Source: Heterohyrax brucei
Lineage: Eukaryota > Chordata > Mammalia > Hyracoidea > Procaviidae
NCBI GenBank assembly: GCA_028571685.1
Contig: CM053141.1
Location: 78,539,833 to 78,603,832 of the forward strand
Length of the DNA stretch: 64,000 nucleotides
Direction: 5' to 3'
In this document: positions 1 through 11,800 of the stretch, piece by piece
Numbering within the stretch: the stretch's first letter is position 1
Layout: each line of letters opens with the position of its first letter
Position numbers and translations under genes: made by a program
Notes under the pieces: model-generated
Told to the model about the DNA's origin: nothing
Database searches by the model: none
The model's input: the letters and a program-made list of their open reading frames with translations, nothing else

Positions 1-2036
1 ACTGGGGTAAAAACAATCTCTTCAACAAATGGTGCTGGCAAAGTTGGATATCCATCTGCAATAAATAGTAACAAGACCCATATCTTACACCTTATACAAA
101 AACCAACTGAAAAAGGATAAAAGACCTAAATATCAAACCTAAAACAGTAAAGCTCATCCAAGAAAAAGTAGGAACAACAATGGAAGTTTTAATACACAAC
201 GTAGACAGACTTCAAAATCTGTCAAATAAACCACAACAAACAGAAGAGAAAATAGATAAATGGGGACTGTTAAGAATCAAACACTTTTGCTTATCCAAAG
301 ACTTTATTAATAAAATTAAAAGGCTACCTACAGAATGGGAAAAAATATTTGGCAACTATATGTCAGACTGATACCTAATCTCCATAATCTATAAGGTACT
401 ACAAAATATCAATAAGAAAAAGATAAATCATACAATTAAAGCATTGGGCAAAGGAGATGGACAGACACTTCTCTAAAGAGGAGATCCAGGCAGCCAAAAA
501 ACACATGCAGACATGCTCACTATCATAAGCTATTAAAGAAATTCAAATCAACACTACAACGAGATACCATCTCACCCCAACAAGGTTGGCCATGATCCAA
601 AAACCACAAAACAACAAATGCTGGAGAGACAGTGGGGAAGTGGGAACTCTCCTACACTGTTGGTGGGACTGCAGAATGGTGCAACTTCTTTGGAAAGCAA
701 TCTGGTGCTTCCTTAAAAAGCTGGATCTAGATATACCATTTCACCCAGTAATCCCACTGTTCGGAATATATCCTACAGAGTCAAGGCCATTCACACCAAC
801 TAATGCATGCACACAAATGTTTATCGCAACATAGTCCACAATAGCAAAACAATGGAATCAACTCAGATGCCCAACAACAGAGGGATGGATAGGTAAACTA
901 TGGTATATATACTTAATGGAACACTATGCAATGGTAAAGAACAATGATGATTTTAGGAAACATCTTTTAACTTGGTTTCAATTGGAGGGCGTTATGTTGA
1001 GTGAAAGTAGTCAGCAACAAAAGGACAAACATTGTATGAGACCCCTAAGATAAGAACTTAAAAACAGACTCATGCATAAAAGAAAAGACTCTTTGATGGC
1101 TGCAAGGGTGGAGAGGGAAGGAGTGCAAGGGGGGGGAGAGTTTAGATTAGATAGTTGATAGAAATTTGGTTGGGTGAAATTTGTGACAGCACACATTAGA
1201 AAAAAGATCAACATTAACTGGACTTCAACATAACATGGTTACTCCTCCCATCTTAACCTGATATTGCAAGGACAGAGTAGCTGAGGCAGGGGACTGGAGA
1301 CCATGCTCTCAGGGGAAATCGAGGCCAACTGGCACAACTAGCATTTTGTTAAGAGAGCCTTTTGCACCCGACATTGATGAGTGGCATCTGGGGTCTTAAA
1401 AACTGCCAAGCTGCCATCTGAGGGTACAGTAAATGCTCCCAACTCAGCAGGAACGGATGATCACCAAGGACCAGAAATACATGGGGGAAAGAGAGCCCAG
1501 AAGAGAGAAAGATCCACATGAGTGGGTGACTGCATCTTCTTGCGACCAGAAGAACTGGATGGTGTCTGGCCACCACCACGGATAACCGTGATGGAGCTTA
1601 CAAAATTTGAGTCTTACTGGCAACACAAGAATTAAAAGGGGTGCACCCTGAAATCTCCACTAAAAGACTGAAATTAATGGATCTCCCCTGGGAGCATGGC
1701 CCCTGGCCCTGATGCTGCCCCTGTCCACATCTTCGGACAGGAATGGATTGGACTTGGTAACACAGTGACCACGTCATGTGTGCAGTTTATGGTTCTATGC
1801 ATCTATAGGATGCTGTTCTGCTGACCTCTTACTGGAAGAAGGGGAATGGGTGGAGAGGAGGGGATAGGAGATTGTTGAGAGGATAAGACACGTATGGAGC
1901 AGAAAAAGTCTGTGCTGTCACCAGGCTGGGAGAGCAGTGGGAGCTGCATATAGGTGGGCATGTAAATTTATGTGTGAATGTACATTTTCATTCAATCATA
2001 ATAATAATAAAAAACGGAACTGCTAAAAAAAAAAAG
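1..2036 (+). mobile_element. L1 LINE, 3' part (ORF2 C-terminus + 3' UTR)
   Basis: This begins inside degraded L1 ORF2; 586-834 still reads as the ORF2 C-terminal block with CWWDC and PFHPVIPLFGIYP. An afrotherian-type 3' UTR follows, with an A-rich tail at about 2004-2036. The same 3' UTR recurs at 4828, 27098, 29140 and 59650. The frame is broken by stops, so the copy is dead. It is cut off by the window edge. Confidence 0.88.
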
Positions 2037-2767
2037 ACAACCATCAGACTTCACTATGCATGGAAGTGCTATATGCAGACTTGCCATTTCATCACACAAA
2101 ATATTAAAAAGATACACTCAGGGGTAGAGATTTAATAAAATGAATAATGTTTTGCTTCATCAAACACTTCTTAAGGGAAACTGCCTTTTTTTACTGTAAA
2201 TACATGGCAAACACAATAGCTACTAGAATTGTCTGATGCCGCTGTCCTGATTCCTACTAAGATGGGAGTATTTTATCATGATTGTTTTAACATCATCAGT
2301 GCAAATGTCAACACTGTGAAAACAGGCAGCTAATGTGTTAGCAGGATTATGAAAACAGTTTTGATTTTTCAGACCCTTAGAAAGAGTCTCCGGGTACCCA
2401 AGGGGGTCCACAGACCTCCCTTTGAGAAGCACTGTTTTAAAAGAAGTGAAAGAAGAATGTCTTTTACAGTGTAATATTTGTATGATATCTAATTTTAATA
2501 AGCTCTACAAATTCTGTCTTCATGTTATTCTATTTGCTTTTTAAATAATATTAATAGGCAAAGAATCAACTTACCGTAATATTATTCAGCCTTTCTTATG
2601 AAACTAAACTTAACTAGGATGTTTATACAATAACATATTTAAAGTGGCAATTACTCAATAAAATAAACAATTTTAAAACTTTTGAGAAAAAAACGAAGAG
2701 TCACTTTAGACACATAAACCAACAAAAAAATACTTCCAATATAATAAAGCCCGAACAACATACTTAC
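2037..2767. other. ANKRD31 intron 4, unique sequence
   Basis: AT-rich sequence between the L1 and exon 4. Nothing coding is recognised. A short piece around 2395-2435 resembles an old repeat but cannot be named. Confidence 0.5.
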
Positions 2768-2808
2768 TGTAATAGGGCTTTACTGTGTTCCATTTCATCT
2801 TGAGAGTG
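2768..2808 (-). CDS. ANKRD31: ANKRD31 coding exon 4 (short)
   Basis: This 41-nt exon has acceptor TTTCTTTCTAG|CACTCTC (2809/2808), preceded by a T-rich tract, and donor TTACA|GTAAGT (2768/2767). In phase it encodes [13 protein letters not shown] plus two bases of a Gln codon. The human counterpart as I recall it (SQDETERNQALLQ) matches without the leading His. The extra codon is either an afrotherian difference or a slightly different acceptor choice. No later exon is recognisable between here and the left edge, which is L1. Confidence 0.78.
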
Positions 2809-5800
2809 CTAGAAAGAAAAACAACAGTTTTTTCTAATTGATAAATGTCAATTCAAAGCTAAAAATTAACATTTAAGATTAGATGTGTTATTCTTTCTTA
2901 GTTTCTTTCTATAAATGAATGTGTGGAACTCAAACTGAGGAAAGAAGAGGAAGACCTTCAATGAATGGATAAACACAGTGGCTGCAACAAAAGGTTCAAA
3001 CAGAGCAATGATGATGAGCATGGCACAGGACCAGTCAGTGTTTCATTCTGTTGTACATAGGGCTGCCATGAGTAAGAAAAGACTCACGAGAACTTTAACA
3101 GCAACAGAAAATGGAAGACAGGAAAGTATTCCTTTTTTTATTTATATTTTTCCCCTCTCCTATTTCATTAATCCTTGATGGTTCAGAAGACCAGTTTTTG
3201 TCAGGTTCTGAGTGCTAATATATCCCCTAAGGGACAGAGATTATATAAAATAGAAAAGTGTTATGCCAAATACTATAGTTATTATGAAGTAATTCATGCA
3301 TTAGCCTTTCTTTAATAACACATGTATGAGAGTGGACACTTGTAAACTTTTTCTATAAAGGACCAGATAGCACGTATTTTAAGCTTTGTGGGCCTACAGA
3401 CAAAACCAAGAACGATCTGTAGGTATGTAACAACCAACTGGAAGGGACTCATTATTTATGCCTATTACCAAGAAAGAGGATCCAACTGAATGTGGATATT
3501 ATCAAACAATATCAATAATATCACACGCAAGCAAAATTTTGCCAAAGATCATTCAAAAATGACTATAACAGTATAACAACAGGGAACTGCCAGAATTCAA
3601 GCCGAATTCAGAAGGGGACATAGAACCAGGGATAACACTGCTGATGTCAGATAGATCCTGGGTGAATGCAGAAAATACCAGAAAGATGTTTACCTGTTTC
3701 TATTGACTGTGATAAAGCATTTGACTATGTGGATCATAACAAATTGTGGAAAATACTGCAAAAAATGGTAACTGCAGAATACTTTACTGCACTCATGATG
3801 AAACTGTACACAGATCAGTGGAAGTTATTTGAACAGAATACAGGGATACTAAGTGGTTTTAGGTCAGGAAAGGTGTGTGTCACGGTGCTATCCTTTCACT
3901 AAACTTACTCAATCTGTGTCCTGAGAAAATAGTAAGAGAAGTTGGACTACATGAACAAGAAGGGGGCATTAAGGCTGGAGGAAGACTCTTTAACAACCTG
4001 AGATACACAGATGATACAGCCTCTCTTGCAGAAAGCAGAACTTGTAGCACTTATGTATACAGACTACAGCCTTCAGTATGGATTGCATCTTAACACAAAG
4101 AAAACAAAAATACTTACAACTGGAGAAATAAGGAACATTATGGTAAATGGAGAAAAGACTGAAGCGGTCAAGGATTTCATTTTACTTGGATCCACAATAA
4201 ATGACCAGAGAAGCAATAGTCAAGAAGTCAAATGACATATGAGGTCTGACAAGTCCGTGAAAATAATTGTTCTAAGTGCTACATACCTCACTGCTGAATA
4301 TCACTACGGTCACCTTTAAAGTACTCTCCTTGGAAAACTATGCACCAACACCAGCACCTAGTACACCCTACAAAGAAACTTTGGAACTCTTTCTGGAATG
4401 GCGATTGCACACAGTGGTGAGGTGGCAACTTTGTGAATTTAATTGAATAGTCGCAAGGGAGTTTTCAGCCAGTAAACACCTGTATTGCAACACCCTCCCT
4501 GCTCACCTGATCTGGTCCCCAGTGACTTATTTCTTTACACAAAGATTAAGGAAATACTGAAAGGAAGACATTTGGATGACATTCAGGACATCAAGGGTAA
4601 TATGATGACAGCTCTGATGGCCATTCCAGAAAAAGAGCTCCAAAATCTCTTTGAAGGGTGAACTAGGCACTGGCACTGGTGCCCAGCTTCCCAAGGGGAG
4701 TACTTTAAAGGTGACTGGAGTGATATTCAGCAATGAGGTAAGTAGCACTTTTCCTAGGATGAGTTCACGAACTTAATCGGCAGTCCTTGTATTGCACTGA
4801 GCAAATCTGTTGCAAAGGATATCTTTAGCCAAGCTGCCATCTGAGGTACGGCAAATGTTCCCAACTCAGCAGGAATGGATGATCACCAAGGACCAAAACA
4901 ACATGGGGAAAGACAACCCAGAAGACAGAGACCCACGTGAGCAGGTGACTGGAAGAACTGAATAGTGCTGGGCCACCACCAGTGACAGCCATGATGGGGC
5001 CCACAATGTTGAGTCTCACTGGCAACACAAGAATAAAAAGGGATATACCCTGAGATCTCCACTAAAAGACCACAATTGATGGTCCAGGGACTTTGGGGTT
5101 CCCCTGGGTGCGTGGCCCTGGCCCTGATGCTTCCCCTGTCCATAAATCATAATGGAGGGCAACTCTTCAGACAGGAATGGATTGGACTTGGTGACCATAT
5201 CATGTGTGCACTTTATGGTTCTATACATCTATAGGATGTCATCCTGCTGACCTCTTACTGGAGATGGCGGAGAGGGTGCAGAGCAGAGGATAGGAGTTTG
5301 TTAGGAGGACATGACACATATAGAATGGAGAAGAAGAGTGTGCTGTCACCAGGCAGGGAGAGCAGTGGGAGCTCCATATAGGCAAGTATGCAAATTTATA
5401 TGGGAATGTACATTTTCACTCAATCATAATAAAAAAATAATTAATATTTGAAAGATGTCTTTAAAGTGTTTAAAAGCAAGGGAAAGGCAAAGACGTCACT
5501 TTCAGGACTAAAGTGTGCCTGACTCAAGTCATTTATCTTAGTTAATTAGTGCTGCTGTAACACAAATAGCACAAGTAGATGGCTTTCACAAAGAGAAATT
5601 TATTCTCTCAAACTCTAGTAAGCTACAAATCCAAATTCAGAAAACCAGCTCCAGGGGAAGGCTTTTGCTCTGTCAGCTCTGGAAGAAGGTCCTTGATATC
5701 AATCTTCCCCTTGTCTAGGACCTTTTCAGTGCAAGGTGCCAACTCCAAAGGAAGCACTTTGCTCCTGGCACCACTTTCTTGGTGATGTGAGGTCTCCTGT

Positions 5801-8800
5801 TTCTCCACTTGATTCTCTCTTTTATACTTTAAGAGACTGATGCAAGAGACAATCTAATGTTCTAGATTGTGTCCTGCCTCATTAACATAACTGCCTCTAA
5901 TCCTGTTCCATTAACATCATAGGGATAGGATTTATAATGCATAGGAAAATCACATCAGATGACAAAATGGTGCAAAATCACACAATACTGGGAACCATAG
6001 TCTAGTCATGTTGACACAGATTTTGAGGGGGATACAATTCAATCTATAATACCATGGTATTTGCAATCACCTTATATGCATGACAAAGCTGGACCGTGAA
6101 TAAGGAAGACTGAAAAAAGAACTGACATTGATGAACAATACTAATATAGCACAGACTGCCAGAAGAACACACAAATCTGTCTGGGAAGAAGTACAGCAAG
6201 AATGATCCTTTGACGTGAAAATGGTGAGCCTTCGTCTTAATGTACTTTGGACGTGTGATCAGGAGGGATAAGTCCCTAGAGAAAGAAATCATGCTTGGTA
6301 AAGCAGAGGCTTAGCAAAAAAGCAGAAGATCATCAATGAGGTGGAAAGACAGAAGCGCTGCAACAACAGGCTCAAGCATGACAGCGATTGCGACCATGCC
6401 CCAAGAACAGAAAGTGTTTCATTCTGTTGTATACAGGGTTGCTGTAAGTTGGAAACTGAGTGAATGACACCTAAGAACACCTAACATAGTAATTTTATTT
6501 TTAGTGTTTTGAGGAACTAGCACACTATTTTCTCCAATGTACCATTTCGCATTCCTACAGGAATGGATAAAGTTTCCAATTTCCCCACATTCTCTTTAAT
6601 ATTTGTTTTAATCTTTAAAAAAAAAAAAAAAAAAGCATCACTGTTGAATCCATTCCAACTCATAGTGACCCTAAAGGACAAAGTTGAACTGCCCCATACG
6701 ATTTCCAAGGTTGTGAATCTTCATAGAAGCAGACTATTACATCTTTCTCCTGAACAGTGGCCTGGTGGGTTCAAATTGCCAAACTTTTGTGTTGCAGCCA
6801 AGCATTTTAATCACTGCACCATCAGGCCACTGTAGTGGGAGTGAAATGGTATCTAGCAGTTTTGATTTGCATCTCTTTGATGGCTAATGATGTTCAGCAT
6901 CTTTTTATGTGTTTAGTGGCATGTCAAGGTCTTATTTGGTGAAGTCTATTTAAGTTCTTTGCCCATTTTACAATTAGGGTATTTGTCTTTCTGTTGCTAA
7001 AGAGATGATGTTTTCTATACATTTTGGTTATTGGATTCTTATCAGATACATGGTTCCTGGAGACATTTTCCCAGTTGGTGGCTTGGGTTTTTACTGTTTT
7101 AGTATAGTTTTTTGAGGAACAAGAAGTTTTAAATTTTATGAGGTCTCATTTGTCTTTTGCAATTTGTGCTTCTGTTATATTACATCATTCATTGTTAAAA
7201 GTTGGTCTGACAGAGTTATTCCTATATTTTCCTCTATATATTCTATGGTTTTAGTTTACATATTTAGGTCCTTAATCCATTTTGAATGTTTATGTGTATG
7301 GTGTGAAGCATGGATTCTATTTCATTTTTCTGCACTTAAAGACTCAGTTTTCCCAGCACCATTTCTTAAAGCAACTGTTCTTTCCCCCATCGAATGGACT
7401 CAGCACCCTGTCAAAAACTAGCTGACTAAAGATGTATGGGTTTACTTCTGGACTCTCAGCTCTATTCCATTGGTCTATGTGTCTATCATTATACCAATAT
7501 CAGGCCGTTTTGGTTACTGTAGCTATTTAAACTAAACTCAAACCAAATCTACTGCTGTCAAACCAATTCCAACTCACAGCAGTGGACAAAGTAGAACTGT
7601 ACCATAGGGTTTCCACGGAGCAGCTGATGTATTTGAACTGCTGACCTTTCGCTTTACAGCCAAGCTCTTAACCACCGTGCCACCAGGGCTCCTCTGTAGC
7701 TATACAGCATGTTTCAGAATCAGGAGGTGTGAGTCCTACTTTTGTTTATTTAGCTTTATTTGGGGCTTCTTGCCATTGTATATAAAGTTGAGGATTGGTT
7801 TTTCCAGTTCTGTAAACAACTGTTGGGATTTTCATTGGGCTTGTATTGAATCTAGAGATTGCTTCGGGTAGTACTGACATCTTAACAATAATCTTCCAAT
7901 CCACAAACAAGGACGATCTTTCCATTTGTTATAGTTGTGCTAAAAGATTACAATACTCTTCTTTACTCTCTTTCAGCTTTATAATTTTTATTGCTAGATA
8001 TGTTATTCTTTTAGAGGTTATTGCAGATGGAATTATTTGCCTAATTTTTCTTCCAGAGTTCTCATTGTTGATGTATATAAACCCAACTGATTTTTGTTTG
8101 CTGACTGTATACCCTGAAAATCTGTAAACTCCTTTATTAGCTCCAAAAGTTTCCTTCTGGAATCTTTGGGCATCAGCAAATATTTTTAATGCATTGTATT
8201 TCTTTTCTGGAAAGCATTTATAGAATTTTATTAGATTTTTCTCTTAATATATGCCTTTTAGCATGTTATTACAATGCATATTAATTACTTCCAACTTGAC
8301 ATTCAGGTGGAGCTCCTCAGCTGCTGCACAGTTACATGAATTTTGAAATAAGGAAATTTCCTTTGCACCTGCATCAAAGTCTAAAAGCTACTGCTGGAAC
8401 TGTAGGCTGAGCTCTGAAAACATTTTCACTACAGATCTCTATGAGAATGAAGACCTAGTTTCTTATACTAACTTTGACAGCACAGTAACTATATAAAGCA
8501 GTTTGACATTTTCTGTTATTCCAATAACATTACCTATCATCAAAAAGACTGTTGCTATTGTTGTTAGTCAATGTCAAGTTCACGCCAGCCGATGGCAACC
8601 CCATGTGTTACACAGCAGAACTCCTCTATGAGGTTTTCTTGGATGTAAACTTAACAGAAGCAGATCTCCAGGTCTTTTTCCATGGTACTCCCATGTGACT
8701 TCAAGCTACTATCCCTTAGGTTAGGAGTCAAGCGAAAACTGTTTGTGCCATCTAACTACAGTACAAGTTTTGCACATAACCATGCTTTGCCTTGTAATTT

Positions 8801-11800
8801 TTTAGGATGAATTCATTAAGACACATTATAAAGTATGCCACGAAAGCTAACATGTAAAGCCATTCAGTGTTCAATGACTAAAGGACAGTTGTTCTATTCA
8901 GAAAAATTTCAGTCTCAGCCCTGAATTATAGGCTTTAAACACCTTACATTTTCACAACCATTGTAAATTTGCTGAACAAAGCCTTTTTTCAGGTTTCAGC
9001 ACAGCTTCCAGACTGAGAGAGACTAGGAAGAAGGACCTACCAATCTACTTCTAAAAAACTGGCTACAGAAACCTTATATACAGCAGAAGAACACTGTCTT
9101 ACTGATACAGCACCAGAAGTCGAGCCCCTAAGGTTGGAAGACACTCATAATGCAACTGGAAAAAATCTGGCTCCTCAAAATAGAGCTGACTTCAATGACA
9201 CAGATGGAGTAAAATATTCAGGACCTTCATTTGCTGATATGGCATGGCTCGAGTGAGAAGAAAAGCTGCAAACATCCATTAGTAATGGAATGTGGAATGT
9301 ACAAAGTATGAATCCAGGAAAATTAGAAGCTGTCAAAAATGAAATAGAACACTTGAAAATAGATATCCTAGGCATTAGTGAGCTAAAATGGATCACCGCA
9401 TAGTCTACTATGACAGGAATGACAATACGCCTACAAGGAAGACTAGTTAATAGGACTATTATTCAAATGTACACATCAACCACTAATACCAAAATTGAAG
9501 AAATTAAAGATTTTTACCAGTTTCTGCAGTCTTAAATTGATTACATATCCAATCAAGGTGCACTGATAATTATTGATAATAAGAATGCGAACGTCAGAAA
9601 CAAAGGACTAGTAGATGGAAAATACGGCCTTAGTGACAGACATGGAGATCACACAGTAGAATTCTGCCAGATCGGCAACCTACTTATTGGAAATACCTTC
9701 TTTTACAACATAAACAGTGACTATACATGTGGACCTTGCCAGATGGAATTCACAGGAATCAAATTGACCACAATTGTGGAAAGAGATGATGGACAGGATC
9801 AATACCATCCATCAGAACCAAGCCAGGGACTCACTACAGAACAGATTATCAACTGCTCGTTTACTGGTTCAAGTTGAAGCTGATGAAAATATAAGTCCAT
9901 AAGTGCCAAAGTACAGAGAACCAAAGTACAACTTTGAGTAGATTCCACCTGCATTTAGAGACCATCTCAAGAATAAATTTAATGCACTGAACACTAACAA
10001 AGACATCACAAACATCATACATGAAGAAAGCAAAAGGTCTCTGAAAAGACAGAAAACACTAGAAAGGATATCAGAAGAGACTGTAAAACTTGCTCTTGGG
10101 TACCAAAATAGCTAAAGTAAATGGAAGAGATGATAAAGCAAAAGAGCTACACTGACGACTTCAAACTGGGACTTGAGAATATTAAGTATTATACCTTGTG
10201 CAGAAACCTGGAGTTAGAAAGCCAAAAGAGAAGAACATACCCGGTATTTCTCAAGTTGCAAGAAGTGAAGAAAAAATTCAAGCCTTGGTTGTAATAGTCA
10301 CGGATTCCATGGGCAAAATACTGAAAATTGCAGAAAGCATAAAAAGAAGATGGAAGGAATACACACAGTTACTGTACCAAAAGAACTAGTCGATATTAAC
10401 CATTTCACAAGGTAGCATACGCTCAAGAACTGATGGCAGTGAAGCAGGAAACCAAGCTGCACTGCAGGTACTAGCAACTCCAGGAATTCATGGATGCCAA
10501 TCAAGATATTTCAATATATGGATGCAATACTGGAAGCATTTACTCATCCCTGCCAAGAAATTTGGAAGACAGCTACCTGGCCAAATGACTGAAGAGATCC
10601 ATATTCTTGCCAATTCAAAGAAAGGTGATCCAACAGAATGCCGAAATTATCCAACAGTATCATTAACATCACAAGCAAGTGAAATTTTGCTGAATTAAAA
10701 AACAGTTGCAGCAGTACACTGACAAGGAACCGCCAGATTCAAGGAAGAAAAGGTGGAATGAGAGACAGCACTGCTAATATCAAGTGGATCTTGACAGAAA
10801 ACAGAGAATACCAGAAAGATGTTTACCAGTGTTTTAGTAACTATGTAAAGACGTTCAACTGTGCAGATCATGGCAAATTATGGATAACATTGTGAGGAAT
10901 GGGAATTCCAGAACACTTAACTGTGTTCATGAGGAACCTATACATAGACATTTGTTCAAAGAGAACAATGGGACACTGTGTGGTTGAAAGTCAGGAAAGA
11001 TGTGTGTCAGAATTGTATTATTTCACCATATTTATTCAATCTGTGTTCTGAGCAAATAACCTGAGAAGCTGGACTATATATAGCACCTGTAAAGAACTGG
11101 GTATTGCAAGATCCAATAAAATGATGAGTATGAAAGTATTTTAAGAGTTTGGCATCTGTATTTTGAAAAATTAGCATACTGTATCTAAGTACCCCCTTAA
11201 CCTCACAGTCTTTTTTGAAGTTGAAACATCAATACAGCATTGAGAAACAATTTATTTAGGAGTCTGTTTACTTTATGATTTAGAAAATCTGACTCAGGTT
11301 GTAAAGCAATATATAGTTTCTTCAAATAACTCGAGGAAGGTATCTTTTCCGTTTTCTCCATGTCTATTTGACAAAAATCAATTTCTTTTATATAGTTAAA
11401 TTTCTAAAGGTTCATTTTCAGTCAACTAAAATCTATTTGTCAGCTTAGGAAATCATACGAACTGAAAATTTACTATAGATGGTTAAACACTTAGGTTCCA
11501 GGTAGGAAAGGCGGAGGGGAAAGGCAGGGAAAAGTTAAATGAGAATAATATTTCTATTTTACTTTCAATGAATTTTCATGAAAAGTGAGAAAAGAGGGAC
11601 AGATGTCAGTTATATCACTTATCCTTCTCATACTAATTTTAAGAAGCTCCGAGGGCACAATGGTTAAGTGTTTAGCTGCTAACTGAAAGGTCAGCAGTTT
11701 GAACCCAAGAGCTGGTCCATAGAAGAAAGATGTGACAGTCTGCTTCTGTAAAGATTACAGCCTTGGAAACCCTCCAGGGCAGTTCTATTCTTCCCTATAG

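Larger units (their letters stand above)
3430..6485 (+). mobile_element. RTE (BovB-like) LINE, interrupted by three nested insertions
   Basis: RTE segments lie at 3430-4237, 4790-4827, 5451-5531 and 6049-6485 and are colinear with the other RTE copies. The reverse transcriptase is recognisable: [17 protein letters not shown] from 3702, and the catalytic Y-x-D-D (YTDD) at 4004-4015. Between the segments sit a palindromic mariner (4240-4789), a 5'-truncated L1 (4828-5450) and a MaLR-type LTR (about 5532-6048). Frameshifts and stops show it is inactive. The start of the element (5' UTR and endonuclease) is missing. Confidence 0.85.
6486..8280 (-). mobile_element. L1 LINE, ORF2 region, antisense
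   Basis: This reads as reverse-complement L1 ORF2: a GTTTTGATTTGCATC block, CCCAGCACCATTTCTTAAA, and CCATTGGTCTATGTGTCTA. It is interrupted by AfroSINEs at 6618-6830 and 7533-7693. Decayed, with no intact frame. Confidence 0.82.
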
